Part shown: piece after piece, positions 33,910-42,826 of the stretch
Numbering within the stretch: position 1 is the stretch's first letter
Layout of the letters: each line of letters begins with the position of its first letter
Source of the DNA: Terriglobia bacterium
Lineage (GTDB): Bacteria > Acidobacteriota > Terriglobia > Bryobacterales > Bryobacteraceae
Length of the DNA: 64,000 bases
Direction of reading: 5' to 3'
Assembly: GCA_020073445.1 (NCBI GenBank)
Contig: JAIQFE010000031.1
Span: 1-64,000 of the forward strand
Translations under genes and position numbers: made by a program
Notes under the pieces: model-generated
Database searches by the model: none
Seen by the model: only the letters and a program-made list of their open reading frames with translations
Told to the model about the DNA's origin: nothing

Positions 33910-34413
33910 CTAGCCCATTCGGGCTGCCCGCCGGGCGGCGGCGCCGGATTCCATGCGGGCCGGTTTGCGGTCCGATTCGCCCAGGCGGCGAGCCTGGTCG
34001 CTCACGCACACCAGGAACATGGGCTGGCGGGCGTTCTTGAGGATATCGATGATGCGCTCCTGGTGATCCTCGAGGTAGATCGATTTTCCGTCGGTGACCA
34101 GGTGGAGGTCGGAGTTATTTTGCAGGACCTCGGCCAGGCGGCGGCCCATCTCGCGCTGCAGGAAGCGGAGCACGCGGCGGATTTTCTGAAGCGAGAATCC
34201 TTTGCGGCGCAGCTCGGCGATCACGGTGATCTCGATCACCTCGGCCGGATCGTACACGCGGCGGTGTCCTTCATGCCGCGGGGAGACCACTTTGCGCTCA
34301 TCCCACCATTGCAATTGCCGCAAACTGACTCCTGCGACGTCAGCTACCTCGCTCGACGAATAGGTCCTTTCGGGGACCTGTGCTTCGGGACGGCTTTTGC
34401 GCGATTTAAACAT
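33910..34413 (-). CDS. MerR-family transcriptional regulator
   Basis: 167 residues. The N-terminal winged helix-turn-helix (YSSSEVADVAGVSLRQLQWWDERKVVSPRHEG, residues about 16-47) and the helix VIAELRRKGFSLQKIRRVLRFL are typical of MerR DNA-binding domains. There is no metal-binding cysteine set; the C-terminal 80 residues contain VTDGKSIYLEDHQERIIDILK and a basic tail, so the inducer is unknown. ATG 34413 is chosen because it starts just before the domain and lies about 37 bases after a predicted transcription start. May regulate ctpA or itself. Confidence 0.85.
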   Translation of the reverse strand: MFKSRKSRPEAQVPERTYSSSEVADVAGVSLRQLQWWDERKVVSPRHEGHRRVYDPAEVIEITVIAELRRKGFSLQKIRRVLRFLQREMGRRLAEVLQNNSDLHLVTDGKSIYLEDHQERIIDILKNARQPMFLVCVSDQARRLGESDRKPARMESGAAARRAARMG

Positions 34414-34457
34414 GAAGAAGGCGATCCGTTCTTTATGAAGTTCCTTGGATCTTACCG

Positions 34458-34485
34458 ATTGTACTCGACTGGGGGGGCAAGTCAA
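34458..34485 (-). promoter_or_regulatory. Putative sigma70-type promoter of merR
   Basis: Minus-strand TTGACT (34480-34485, 5 of 6) and TACAAT (34458-34463, 5 of 6) with a 16-base C-rich spacer containing seven consecutive C. A spacer shorter than 17 is unusual for basal promoters, but MerR-controlled promoters more often have long spacers, so classical MerR activation is not indicated. Confidence 0.55.
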
Positions 34486-34514
34486 TAGGGCCCACCTGCG
34501 TCCAAGTCGTGGAA

Positions 34515-34739
34515 CTATCCTCCGCCCACGAACCACACAATCTCGAGGCGGTCTCCCGGCTCCACGCGCGTCGACGGCCAATCGGCCTTGCGGGAGATCG
34601 CGAGATTGCGTTCCACCGCCACGCGCGAAGGATCGATCTTCAGCCAGACCAGCAGACCGTCGAGAAAAAGTCCCTCCGGGACGCGCCGCGGCTCGCCGTT
34701 TACAACAACTTCAATCGTCTTTGTTTCAGCACTTTCCAT
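34515..34739 (-). CDS. thiS: ThiS-family sulfur carrier protein
   Basis: 74 residues of the ubiquitin-like ThiS family: VVVNGEPRRVPEG, then LLVWLKIDPSRVAVERNLAISRKADWPSTRVEPGDRLEIVWFVGGG. The C-terminal Gly-Gly (ending VGGG) is where sulfur is carried as thiocarboxylate for the thiamin thiazole. ATG 34737-34739 is chosen; upstream in-frame codons extend into the intergenic region. No thiG or thiF is adjacent. MoaD is a less likely alternative because the sequence fits ThiS better. Confidence 0.85.
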   Translation of the reverse strand: MESAETKTIEVVVNGEPRRVPEGLFLDGLLVWLKIDPSRVAVERNLAISRKADWPSTRVEPGDRLEIVWFVGGG

Positions 34740-34748
34740 GTAGCGCGT

Positions 34749-34778
34749 TTGACACCCCGTTTCGCCGATCATTATATT
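34749..34778 (+). promoter_or_regulatory. Strong putative sigma70-type promoter of the nuo operon
   Basis: TTGACA (34749-34754, perfect), 18-base spacer, TATATT (34773-34778, 5 of 6). Predicted start near 34785 gives a leader of about 64 bases before nuoA. The nuoA ATG has no clear Shine-Dalgarno. Confidence 0.65.
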
Positions 34779-34794
34779 CAATAGTTACGGTTCT

Positions 34795-34819
34795 GATCAC
34801 TGGCCAGCGCGGGGTGATC
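34795..34819 (+). promoter_or_regulatory. Inverted repeat in the nuo leader
   Basis: GATCAC (34795-34800) and GTGATC (34814-34819) form 6-bp arms around 13 bases that contain the palindrome TGGCCA. It lies about 10 bases after the predicted transcription start, so it could be an operator or an RNA stem. Seen in sequence; function inferred. Confidence 0.35.
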
Positions 34820-34848
34820 TCCGGAGCGGACCGCGCGGCACTCGAACG

Positions 34849-35241
34849 ATGCCACAAAATTATCCCGAAATCTACTTCCCAGTCCTGATTCAGGTACTCA
34901 TTGCGGCGGGCCTCGCCTCCGTGCTGATCCTGGTGTCCACTGTCCTGGGCAAACGCGCCCGGTCGCCGCTCAAGGACACGCCGTACGAATCCGGCATGGC
35001 GCCGGTAGGTTCGGCGCGCGAACGGTTCAGCGTCAAGTTCTACCTGGTGGGGATGATTTTCATCCTGTTCGATATCGAAGCCGTGTTCCTGTATCCGTGG
35101 GCCGTGGTGTACCGCGACCTGAAAATGTTCGGCTTCTTCGAAATGCTGATCTTCGTGGCGCTGGTGCTGGTGGGATTCTTCTACGTGTGGAAAAAGGGCG
35201 CGCTCGACTGGGCGATCCTGAAAAAGGGAGACACGAAGTGA
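34849..35241 (+). CDS. nuoA: NADH-quinone oxidoreductase subunit A
   Basis: 130 residues, three membrane helices (about 12-35, 68-88, 93-113). The conserved loop PYESGMAPVGSARERFSVKFYLVGMIFILFDIEAVFL is diagnostic. It belongs to the membrane arm near the quinone site. First gene of a twelve-gene operon. Its stop overlaps the nuoC start by 4 bases (GTGA), leaving no room for nuoB between them. Confidence 0.96.
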   Translation: MPQNYPEIYFPVLIQVLIAAGLASVLILVSTVLGKRARSPLKDTPYESGMAPVGSARERFSVKFYLVGMIFILFDIEAVFLYPWAVVYRDLKMFGFFEMLIFVALVLVGFFYVWKKGALDWAILKKGDTK

Positions 35242-35687
35242 GTCAGCCTGTGAACCATCCGGCGATCCTCGAAACCAAGGAAGCTTTCGGCGAGACGACG
35301 CTCGTCGTGGACCCCGCGCGGATCGTGGATCTGTGCCGGCACTTGAAGGACTCTGAGAAGTACGTTCGTCTGAGCGGCATTACGGCCGTCGATATGCATC
35401 CGGCCGAGCCGCGCTTCGAAGTGATCTACCATCTCCACTCCATCGAAAAGAATCACCGGCTGCGGTTGAAGTGTTTGGTGAGCGGGGTAAATCCGGAGAT
35501 CGATTCGGCAACCGGGGTGTGGCGCTCGGCGAACTGGTATGAGCGCGAGGTGTTCGACATGTTCGGCATCGGGTTCCGCAATCATCCGAACCTGGTGCGC
35601 ATCCTGATGCCCATCGACTGGGAAGGGCATCCGCTGCGGAAAGATTATCCAGTGCACGGGTACAAGTACAGCTACCCGAGCGAGTGA
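35238..35687 (+). CDS. nuoC: NADH-quinone oxidoreductase subunit C
   Basis: 149 residues. The 30-kDa subunit motif ANWYEREVFDMFGIGFRNHPNLVRILMPIDWEGHPLRKDYP is in the C-terminal half. GTG 35238 overlaps the nuoA stop and is preceded by GGGAGAC. It is part of the peripheral arm that connects NuoB and NuoD. In most bacteria nuoB precedes it; here it does not. Confidence 0.93.
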   Translation: MSQPVNHPAILETKEAFGETTLVVDPARIVDLCRHLKDSEKYVRLSGITAVDMHPAEPRFEVIYHLHSIEKNHRLRLKCLVSGVNPEIDSATGVWRSANWYEREVFDMFGIGFRNHPNLVRILMPIDWEGHPLRKDYPVHGYKYSYPSE

Positions 35688-35691
35688 ATCC

Positions 35692-36936
35692 ATGAGCAAC
35701 ATTAAGCAGTCCTTCGAAGACCACACATCGACGATCCCGGCCGTCCAGGAAATTCCCGCGACGCCCGCCGCGCCGCGCCGGATGACCCTGAACATGGGTC
35801 CGCAGCACCCTTCGACGCATGGCGTGCTGCGCATCGTGCTGGAACTTGAAGGCGAGACCATCGTCAGCGCCGCACCCGACATCGGCTTCCTGCACACCGG
35901 CATCGAAAAGGAATTCGAACAGAAGAACTGGCAGCAGGCGGTGACGCTGACCGACCGCGTCGACTATCTGGCGAATCTTTCGAACAACCTGGTTTATGCG
36001 CTGGCCGTAGAGAAGCTCCTGCAAATCGAAATCCCGGCGCGCGCGCAATGGACCCGCGTCATGATGACCGAGTTCTCGCGGCTGAACAGCCACTTGGTCT
36101 GGCTGGGAACGCACGCGCTCGACATCGGCGCGATGACGATGTTCTTCTATTGCTTCCGGGAGCGCGAAGACATCCTGCGCATTTTCGAGATGTTCTCGGG
36201 CCAGCGCATGATGACCAGCTATATCCGCATCGGCGGGCTGGCGCTGGAACCGCCGCGTGGCTGGCAGCAGGTGGTCGGCAAATTCATCAAGGCGTTCCCC
36301 AGCAAGGTGGACGAGTACGAAGAGCTGCTGAACGCAAATCCGATCTGGATGCAGCGCACGCAAGGCGTCGGATACATTTCGCTCGAAGACATGCTGGACC
36401 TGGGCGTCACTGGGCCGATGCTGCGGGGCGCGGGTTTGAACTGGGACATTCGCAAGTCCGAGCCGTATTCGAGCTACGAGAAGTTCGATTTCAAGGTGCC
36501 GGTGGAAACCAGCAACGACGTGTGGTCCCGGTACCGCGTGCGCATCCAGGAAATGCGTGAAAGCGCCAAGATCATCACGCAAGCGCTGGAAGGAATGCCG
36601 GAGGGTGCGTGGCAGGCGGATGCGCCGCACGTGGTTCTTCCGGAACGCGAAAAGATGAAGACCCAGATGGAGTCGCTCATCTATCATTTCAAGATTGTTA
36701 CGGAAGGTTTCCGCGTTCCCGCGGGCGAAGCGTACCAATGCATCGAGGCTCCGCGCGGGGAGATCGGCTACTATGTTGTGAGCGACGGCACATCCAAGCC
36801 TTATCGCGTCCACATGCGCACTCCCAGCTTCGGCAACCTGCAGGGTCTTCCTACGATGCTTGAAAATACGATGATCGCCGACTCGATCGCGGCTCTGGGA
36901 AGCATGGATTTTGTGTTGGGTGACACGGATCGGTAA
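35692..36936 (+). CDS. nuoD: NADH-quinone oxidoreductase subunit D
   Basis: 414 residues, the 49-kDa subunit that forms the quinone pocket with NuoB. Visible: MTLNMGPQHPSTHGVLRIVLELEGE near residue 26, LHTGIEKEFEQKNW, and the C-terminal PRGEIGYYVVSDGTSKPYRVHMRTPSFGNL and D-x-V-L-G-D-T-D-R end. An N-terminal extension of about 25 residues precedes the core. Overlaps nuoE (TAATG). Confidence 0.97.
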   Translation: MSNIKQSFEDHTSTIPAVQEIPATPAAPRRMTLNMGPQHPSTHGVLRIVLELEGETIVSAAPDIGFLHTGIEKEFEQKNWQQAVTLTDRVDYLANLSNNLVYALAVEKLLQIEIPARAQWTRVMMTEFSRLNSHLVWLGTHALDIGAMTMFFYCFREREDILRIFEMFSGQRMMTSYIRIGGLALEPPRGWQQVVGKFIKAFPSKVDEYEELLNANPIWMQRTQGVGYISLEDMLDLGVTGPMLRGAGLNWDIRKSEPYSSYEKFDFKVPVETSNDVWSRYRVRIQEMRESAKIITQALEGMPEGAWQADAPHVVLPEREKMKTQMESLIYHFKIVTEGFRVPAGEAYQCIEAPRGEIGYYVVSDGTSKPYRVHMRTPSFGNLQGLPTMLENTMIADSIAALGSMDFVLGDTDR

Positions 36937-37421
36937 TGATGACTTTTTCGCCGCAACTCGAACAGAAATTCGCGAAGATGCTCACCGCGTATCCGGAAGG
37001 AAAGAAGCGGTCGGCTGTCGTGCCGATGCTGATCTACGCGCAGGACGAGGTCGGCTCGATCACTCCGGAATTGATCGATGAAGTGGCCCGCCGCTGCGAG
37101 GTCACTCCGCTCCAGGTCGACGAGGTGGTGGGCTACTATTCGATGCTGCATCGCAAGCCCATGGGCAAGTTTCACGTCCAGGTTTGCACAAACATCAGCT
37201 GCCTGCTGGTGGGCGGCATGGAACTCTACGAACACGCCTGCAAGAAGCTCGGCATCAGTCACAAACAGGTGACTGCGGACGGCCAGATTTCTCTCGAAGA
37301 GGTCGAATGCATGGGCGCCTGCTCGTGGGCCCCGGCGGTCGAGATCAATTACGATTTCCATCATCACGTCACACCCGAAAAGCTGGACCAGCTGATCGAC
37401 GGACTCAGGAAGGCACAGTAA
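36936..37421 (+). CDS. nuoE: NADH-quinone oxidoreductase subunit E
   Basis: 161 residues, thioredoxin-like. It binds [2Fe-2S] cluster N1a through Cys84, Cys89, Cys125 and Cys129 (CTNISCLLVGG and ECMGACSWAP). It forms the NADH-oxidising module with NuoF and NuoG encoded next. Starts in the nuoD stop (TAATG); ends 3 bases before nuoF. Confidence 0.95.
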   Translation: MMTFSPQLEQKFAKMLTAYPEGKKRSAVVPMLIYAQDEVGSITPELIDEVARRCEVTPLQVDEVVGYYSMLHRKPMGKFHVQVCTNISCLLVGGMELYEHACKKLGISHKQVTADGQISLEEVECMGACSWAPAVEINYDFHHHVTPEKLDQLIDGLRKAQ

Positions 37422-37424
37422 CGG

Positions 37425-38723
37425 ATGCCGAAGAAGCTCTACAACGAACCGAGCCCTCTGGAGACGCGGATCCTGAGCAAGCGCTTCGGACTGGAAAATT
37501 CGGAATCGCTGGCGACCTACCTTGCCAACGATGGATTCAAAGCATTCCGCAAAGCCCGCGAGATGAAGCCGGAGGAGATCATCGAAGAGGTGAAGACCTC
37601 GGCTCTGCGCGGCCGTGGCGGCGCCGGATTCCCAACAGGACTGAAGTGGAGTTTTGTCCCGCGCAGTTCGCCCAAGCCGAAGTACATCGTCATCAACGCG
37701 GACGAAAGCGAGCCGGGTACCTGCAAGGACCGGCTGCTGATGGAATACGATCCGCACCAGATGATCGAGGGCATCCTGATTGCCGGCCTGGCGATGGATG
37801 CGCACAAGGGCTACATCTACATCCGCGGCGAGTATCGCTACCTGATCGATCACATGGATCGCGCGCTTGCGGAAGCGTATTCGCAAGGCTATCTGGGCAA
37901 GAACATCCTCGGGACCGGATTCGATTTTGATCTGTACACGCATTCCGGCGCGGGCGCCTATGAGTGCGGCGAAGAAACTGCATTGCTCGATTCACTGGAA
38001 GGCAAGCGCGGCGTTCCGCGCATGAAACCTCCGTTTCCGGCGGTTGCGGGCGCATGGGCCAGCCCGACGCTGCTCAACAACGTCGAAACTTTTAGTGCGA
38101 TCCCGGCGATCATCCGAGATGGCGGAGCGGCATTCGCGGCGCTCGGTACGCCCAAGAACGGCGGGACGCGGCTGCTCTGCGTTTCGGGCCACGTGAACAA
38201 ACCCGGTGTGTACGAAGTCCCGCTGGGTTATCCCATGATGAAGTTCATCAACGAAATCGCGGGCGGCATTCCCGGCGGCAAGAAGCTGAAGGCGGTGATT
38301 CCTGGCGGATCGTCCTGCCCCATCCTGAAGGCCGACGAGTGCGATATCCCGATGGATTACGATTCACTGGCGAAGATCGGCAGCATGCTGGGATCGGGCG
38401 GCATGGTGGTGATGGACGAAACCACGGACATGGTGAAGGTCGCGCTGCGGATCATGCGATTCTACGCGCACGAAAGCTGCGGCTGGTGCATCCCGTGCCG
38501 CGAGGGCACGACGTGGCTGCGCAAGATCCTGCAGCGTTTCGATGACGGCGGCGGCAGGCATGACGACATCGGGCTCTTAGGTGAGCTTTCGAAAAATATG
38601 CTGGGCCGGACGTTCTGTGCGCTGGGCGATGCGGCGGCCATGCCGACCATCTCCATCGTCGAAAAGTTCGCGGAAGATTTCGAAAAACGGCTCGCGAGGG
38701 ATCGGCAAATGGTGGCGGTATAG
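37425..38723 (+). CDS. nuoF: NADH-quinone oxidoreductase subunit F
   Basis: 432 residues; oxidises NADH with FMN and holds a [4Fe-4S] cluster. Motifs: nucleotide/FMN loop LRGRGGAGFPTGLKW near residue 61, NADESEPGTCKDR near 86, GAGAYECGEETAL, and the cluster ESCGWCIPCREGT near 346 with a later Cys in GRTFCALGDAA. Length matches the family. Stop is immediately followed by the nuoG start. Confidence 0.97.
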   Translation: MPKKLYNEPSPLETRILSKRFGLENSESLATYLANDGFKAFRKAREMKPEEIIEEVKTSALRGRGGAGFPTGLKWSFVPRSSPKPKYIVINADESEPGTCKDRLLMEYDPHQMIEGILIAGLAMDAHKGYIYIRGEYRYLIDHMDRALAEAYSQGYLGKNILGTGFDFDLYTHSGAGAYECGEETALLDSLEGKRGVPRMKPPFPAVAGAWASPTLLNNVETFSAIPAIIRDGGAAFAALGTPKNGGTRLLCVSGHVNKPGVYEVPLGYPMMKFINEIAGGIPGGKKLKAVIPGGSSCPILKADECDIPMDYDSLAKIGSMLGSGGMVVMDETTDMVKVALRIMRFYAHESCGWCIPCREGTTWLRKILQRFDDGGGRHDDIGLLGELSKNMLGRTFCALGDAAAMPTISIVEKFAEDFEKRLARDRQMVAV

Positions 38724-38724
38724 C

Positions 38725-40785
38725 ATGGCGGAACTCATAAATCTCACCATCAACGGCCAGGCGATACAGGCCGAGAAAGGCGCGCTGTTAATTGAGGTAG
38801 CCCGCCAGAACGGCATCGAGATCCCGGCATTCTGCTACTACCCAGGTCTAACGCTGCAGGCTGCCTGCCGCATGTGCCTGGTGGAGGTCGAGAAGACCCC
38901 GAAGCTGCAAGTGGGATGCACGCTGCCGGTGGCCGACGGCATGGTGGTTCACACCGAATCTGACACGGTTCGGCAGTCACGCAAGGGGATGATCGAGTTC
39001 CTGCTGACCAACCATCCTCTGGATTGCCCGGTGTGCGACAAAGGCGGCGAGTGCGAACTGCAGGACATGACCTTCCGCTACGGCGCGGGCGAGAGCCGGT
39101 TTACCGAGCGGAAACAGCACGTAGATGAGCAGCAATGGTCGCCGGTGGTGTTTTTCGACGCTCCGCGCTGCATCCTGTGTTATCGCTGCGTGCGCGTCTG
39201 CAACGAAGGAATAGGCGTCGGCGCTCTGGGCGTCGCGAATCGCGGTGTGGTCTCCGAGATCGTGCCGAATCGCCACGATTACCTCGAATGCGACGAGTGT
39301 GGCGCTTGTATCGACATCTGCCCTGTGGGTGCGCTGACTAGCGGCAGTTATCGTTATCAGACGCGGCCGTGGGAGATGAACCACGTTGGGACGATTTGCA
39401 CGCACTGCGGCGACGGCTGCCGCACGACGCTGGGTGTTCGCGACGACAAGATCATGCGCGGCAACAATCGCGATTCCAGCGGCATTAACGGCGACTTCCT
39501 ATGCGTGAAGGGCCGTTACGCCTTCGATTTCGTGGAGCATCCGGAGCGGCTGCAATCGCCCATGTGGCGCAATGCGCAGGGCGAATTTGAGCCGATCTCC
39601 TGGTCCAAAGCGTTCGCGACGATCGCGGAAACGTTCACGTCGGTCAAGGCGCGCGGCGGCAAGTTCGGCATCATCGGGTCGAACCATACCACCAACGAAG
39701 AAAACTACTTCCTGCAGAAGTTCGCGCGGCAGGGTCTGGGGACGAAGAATATCGATCACCATCGGACGGGTGATCTGGGAACGTTCTTCGATGCGCTGTC
39801 CGGGAAGAATGACGCGCTGGCAACCGCCGGCGATTTGTATGCAGCCAAGGCGGTGCTGGTGGTCGGGGCGGATCTGGCCCAGCAGCATCCGTTTCTTTCT
39901 TACCAGGCGCGGGCGAATTTCCGCCATCACAACGCGCACATTTACGCAGTGACTTCCGGCCCGGTCCGCGAAGACAATCAGGCGGTCGCGAGCATTCGCG
40001 TCGCGGCGGGCGGGGAACTCGGCGGCGTCGAGTCCCTGCGCGACAAGCTGAAGGCGGAAGGCGATCTGGTCATCGTCTTCGGCGATGCGATTCAGGGCGA
40101 CGGCGTTCGCAAGCTGGTCGCGTTTGGCGATTCGCTGGGAATTCCGGTGAAGTACGTCTGCCTGGTGGACTACTCGAACTCGCGCGGCGCATTCGACATG
40201 GGCCTGATTCCTCGAGACGGCGGAATGAGCGTGCAGCAGATGCTGGCGGCCAAGGATCTGGATGTGCTCTGGGTGGTCGGCGCGAATCCGTTAAAGAACG
40301 CTACGCTCGGGTCGAGCAACGCGTTTGTCGTGGTCCAAGACCTGTTCATGACGGAAACCGCGAAGCACGCGAATCTCGTGCTGCCGGCGGCATCGGCCTA
40401 TGAGAAAAACGGAACCGTGACCAACGTCTGCGGCGAGGTGCAAAAGCTCAAGCAGGCGGTGAAGGTGATGGGCACCAAGACGGATCTGGAAATCATGGGG
40501 TCGATCGCCAAGGAGATGAAGCTGAACCTGGGTATCTGGCTTCCGGACAAAGTTTTCGCCGAGATTCGTAAGACCGTGCATGGATACGACGTGCCCTTGC
40601 CGGTGGTCGACACCGGCGGGGCGGCGCCGACCATGCCGTTGAACGGTCGAGTCCCGGCGCTTCCCGGCGCGATTCAATCCGCGGGCGACACGTTATTCAC
40701 TTCGGGCTCGATGTCGCGCTATTCGAAGATTCTCAATGCCGTGATCGAATCGCCCGGCGGTCTGTACGGGGGCAAGGGACGCTAG
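38725..40785 (+). CDS. nuoG: NADH-quinone oxidoreductase subunit G
   Basis: 686 residues. Clusters are all visible: N1b [2Fe-2S] by Cys37, Cys48, Cys51, Cys65; the His-ligated site His97, Cys101, Cys104, Cys110; N4 by Cys149, Cys152, Cys155, Cys159 (plus CP set) and the second ferredoxin motif Cys189-Cys199; and an extra C-x2-C-x3-C-x27-C (Cys225, 228, 232, 260) equivalent to cluster N7. The C-terminal domain resembles molybdopterin oxidoreductases. ATG 38725 follows the nuoF stop by one base. Confidence 0.95.
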   Translation: MAELINLTINGQAIQAEKGALLIEVARQNGIEIPAFCYYPGLTLQAACRMCLVEVEKTPKLQVGCTLPVADGMVVHTESDTVRQSRKGMIEFLLTNHPLDCPVCDKGGECELQDMTFRYGAGESRFTERKQHVDEQQWSPVVFFDAPRCILCYRCVRVCNEGIGVGALGVANRGVVSEIVPNRHDYLECDECGACIDICPVGALTSGSYRYQTRPWEMNHVGTICTHCGDGCRTTLGVRDDKIMRGNNRDSSGINGDFLCVKGRYAFDFVEHPERLQSPMWRNAQGEFEPISWSKAFATIAETFTSVKARGGKFGIIGSNHTTNEENYFLQKFARQGLGTKNIDHHRTGDLGTFFDALSGKNDALATAGDLYAAKAVLVVGADLAQQHPFLSYQARANFRHHNAHIYAVTSGPVREDNQAVASIRVAAGGELGGVESLRDKLKAEGDLVIVFGDAIQGDGVRKLVAFGDSLGIPVKYVCLVDYSNSRGAFDMGLIPRDGGMSVQQMLAAKDLDVLWVVGANPLKNATLGSSNAFVVVQDLFMTETAKHANLVLPAASAYEKNGTVTNVCGEVQKLKQAVKVMGTKTDLEIMGSIAKEMKLNLGIWLPDKVFAEIRKTVHGYDVPLPVVDTGGAAPTMPLNGRVPALPGAIQSAGDTLFTSGSMSRYSKILNAVIESPGGLYGGKGR

Positions 40786-40791
40786 GCGGCG

Positions 40792-41982
40792 ATGAACTTC
40801 TACCTACTTAGTCTGATCAAGACGGCGATCGTGGTGGGCATTTTCATGCACGTGCTGGCCTACCTCCAATGGATCGAGCGCAAGGTGATCGCGCATGTGC
40901 AGCTTCGCGTGGGACCGCGGCGCGTCGGGCCGCATGGCTTGCTCCAGCCGCTGGCCGACGTCATCAAGCTGGTCACGAAGGAAGACATTCTCCCTTCGCA
41001 CGTAAACAAGGTTTTCTACTTCATGGCGCCGTTTATCGCCGTGACGTTCGCCCTCATTTCGATTTCCATCATTCCGTTCGGACCCGAAATCACGATAGCC
41101 GGCGTTCGCACCAACATGGGTCTTACGGATCTGAATATCGGCGTGCTGTTCATCCTGGGCATCTCGGGGCTGGGCGTGTACGGCGTTGCTCTTGCGGGAT
41201 GGGCGTCGAACAACAAGTACGCGTTGATGGGCGGATTGCGCAGCTCGGCGCAGATGATCAGCTACGAATTGCCGATGGCGCTGGCCCTGGCTGCTCCCCT
41301 CTTGATTCTGAATACGCTCAGCCTGCGCGAGATCGCGAACGGCCAAGCGGGATACTACTGGGGATTCATTCCGCGGTGGGCGATTTTCCAAATGCCTTTT
41401 CCGCAGATCTTCAGCTTCATTCTGTTCCTGATCGCGGGATTCGCCGAGACAAACCGTGTTCCGTTCGATCTGCCCGAGGCAGAAAACGAGCTCGTCGCCG
41501 GATTCCACGTCGAATACGCCAGCATGAAGTTCGCTTCGTTCTTCATGGCCGAATACGCCAACATGGTGACGGTCTCCTGCATCGCGACGCTTCTGTTCCT
41601 GGGCGGCTGGCATCCTATCTTTCCCGAGAAATACGGATCGGGCCTGATACCGGTGCTGATCTTCGCGGCCAGCGCGGTCCTGTGTTTCTTCCATGCGGCC
41701 AATCCGGCGCGGCCTTTTGACAGGATCACGCTACCGGTGTTCGGGGTTCTGTTCCTAGGCCTTGGGGGACTGTTCCTGCTTCCTCCGGTGCAGTTTATTC
41801 TCTTGCCGCTATTCTGGTTTTCCGCGAAGGTTCTCATCATCCTGTTCGTGTTCATCTGGGTGCGCGCGACGCTGCCGCGGTTCCGCTACGATCAGTTGAT
41901 GCGCTTCGCCTGGACCTTCATGTTCCCTGTGGCGCTGGTTAACTTATTCATCACGGCCCTACTGGTGGCCCTTTTCCCCTGA
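40792..41982 (+). CDS. nuoH: NADH-quinone oxidoreductase subunit H
   Basis: 396 residues; core membrane subunit at the quinone entry. Motifs: WIERKVIAHVQLRVGPRRVGPHGLLQPLADVIKL near residue 27 and the loop AETNRVPFDLPEAENELVAGFHVEYASMKF near 225. E. coli NuoH has 325 residues; the additional length is mostly hydrophobic in the C-terminal third (about 290-350), possibly one or two extra helices. nuoI would usually follow but nuoJ does, 1 base after the stop. Confidence 0.96.
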   Translation: MNFYLLSLIKTAIVVGIFMHVLAYLQWIERKVIAHVQLRVGPRRVGPHGLLQPLADVIKLVTKEDILPSHVNKVFYFMAPFIAVTFALISISIIPFGPEITIAGVRTNMGLTDLNIGVLFILGISGLGVYGVALAGWASNNKYALMGGLRSSAQMISYELPMALALAAPLLILNTLSLREIANGQAGYYWGFIPRWAIFQMPFPQIFSFILFLIAGFAETNRVPFDLPEAENELVAGFHVEYASMKFASFFMAEYANMVTVSCIATLLFLGGWHPIFPEKYGSGLIPVLIFAASAVLCFFHAANPARPFDRITLPVFGVLFLGLGGLFLLPPVQFILLPLFWFSAKVLIILFVFIWVRATLPRFRYDQLMRFAWTFMFPVALVNLFITALLVALFP

Positions 41983-41983
41983 T

Positions 41984-42484
41984 ATGGACGCTCTCCTGTT
42001 CATGATTTTCGCCGCGATCGCCGTGATCTGCGGCATCAACCTGGTGGTGCAGACGCACCCGATCTCGAGCGCCCTGTCGCTGGTAGGCGTGATGGGCGCG
42101 CTCGCCGCGCTGTATCTACTGCTGGGCGGCGAATTTATCGCGGCTGCGCAACTGGTGGTCTACGCGGGCGCCATCATGGTGCTGTTTGTGTTCGTCATCA
42201 TGCTGTTAAACGCCGGAACAGAAAAAAAGATGACCGTCCGGCCGCTGGGCAAATACCTGGGTGCGCCATTCCTGCTGCTGTTCTTCGGGATGATCGCCTA
42301 CGTGATCCAAAAAATCCTGCCGTCGTCCTCGCCGGTGGTGTTTGGCGCGTTCCATGGCGGCACGGCCCTGGAGATCGGCCGGAGCCTGTTTACGGTTTAC
42401 CTGTTGCCTTTCGAAGTCACCAGCGTCCTGATCCTGATCGCGATTCTCGGTGCGATTGTGCTGGCGCGCAAGGAGGTGGACTAA
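41984..42484 (+). CDS. nuoJ: NADH-quinone oxidoreductase subunit J
   Basis: 166 residues, about five helices. The family hallmark HPISSALSLVGVMGALAALYLLLGGEFIAAAQLVVYAGAIMVLFVFVIMLLN includes the pi-bulge helix TM3 involved in coupling. Directly followed by nuoK with no spacer. Confidence 0.94.
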   Translation: MDALLFMIFAAIAVICGINLVVQTHPISSALSLVGVMGALAALYLLLGGEFIAAAQLVVYAGAIMVLFVFVIMLLNAGTEKKMTVRPLGKYLGAPFLLLFFGMIAYVIQKILPSSSPVVFGAFHGGTALEIGRSLFTVYLLPFEVTSVLILIAILGAIVLARKEVD

Positions 42485-42811
42485 ATGCCACTCGGACCGC
42501 TGCCTGCCGCCGTTCCGCCTTCCTGGTACCTGACGCTGAGTGCGATCCTGTTCGCGCTCGGCGTGCTGGGCTTCCTGCTGCGGCGCAACATTATTACCGT
42601 GTTCATGTCCATCGAGCTGATGCTGAACGCGGTGAATCTCAGCTTCGTGACTTTTTCCTACGTCCTGAAGCGCGCCGACGGTCACATCTTCAGTTTCTTT
42701 GTGATGGTGGTGGCTGCCGCGGAAGCCGCCGTTGGCCTGGCGATCATTCTTACCGTCTTCAAGAACCGGCAAACGCTGGAGATCGACGAGGTCAGTTCTC
42801 TTAAGAACTAG
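42485..42811 (+). CDS. nuoK: NADH-quinone oxidoreductase subunit K
   Basis: 108 residues, three helices. Conserved membrane glutamates lie in [15 protein letters not shown] and in the [14 protein letters not shown] helix, both part of the proton path. ATG 42485 immediately follows the nuoJ stop. Confidence 0.95.
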   Translation: MPLGPLPAAVPPSWYLTLSAILFALGVLGFLLRRNIITVFMSIELMLNAVNLSFVTFSYVLKRADGHIFSFFVMVVAAAEAAVGLAIILTVFKNRQTLEIDEVSSLKN

Positions 42812-42826
42812 GCTCCTTAATAAAAC

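Noticed and set aside
34458-34485. MerR-type long-spacer promoter
   Set aside because: The spacer is 16, shorter than the 19-20 bases of classical MerR-activated promoters, and no dyad is centred in it.
38581-38724. N-terminal extension of NuoG into nuoF
   Set aside because: The extension is the nuoF 3' end in another frame; ATG 38725 directly before the ferredoxin domain fits all homologues.
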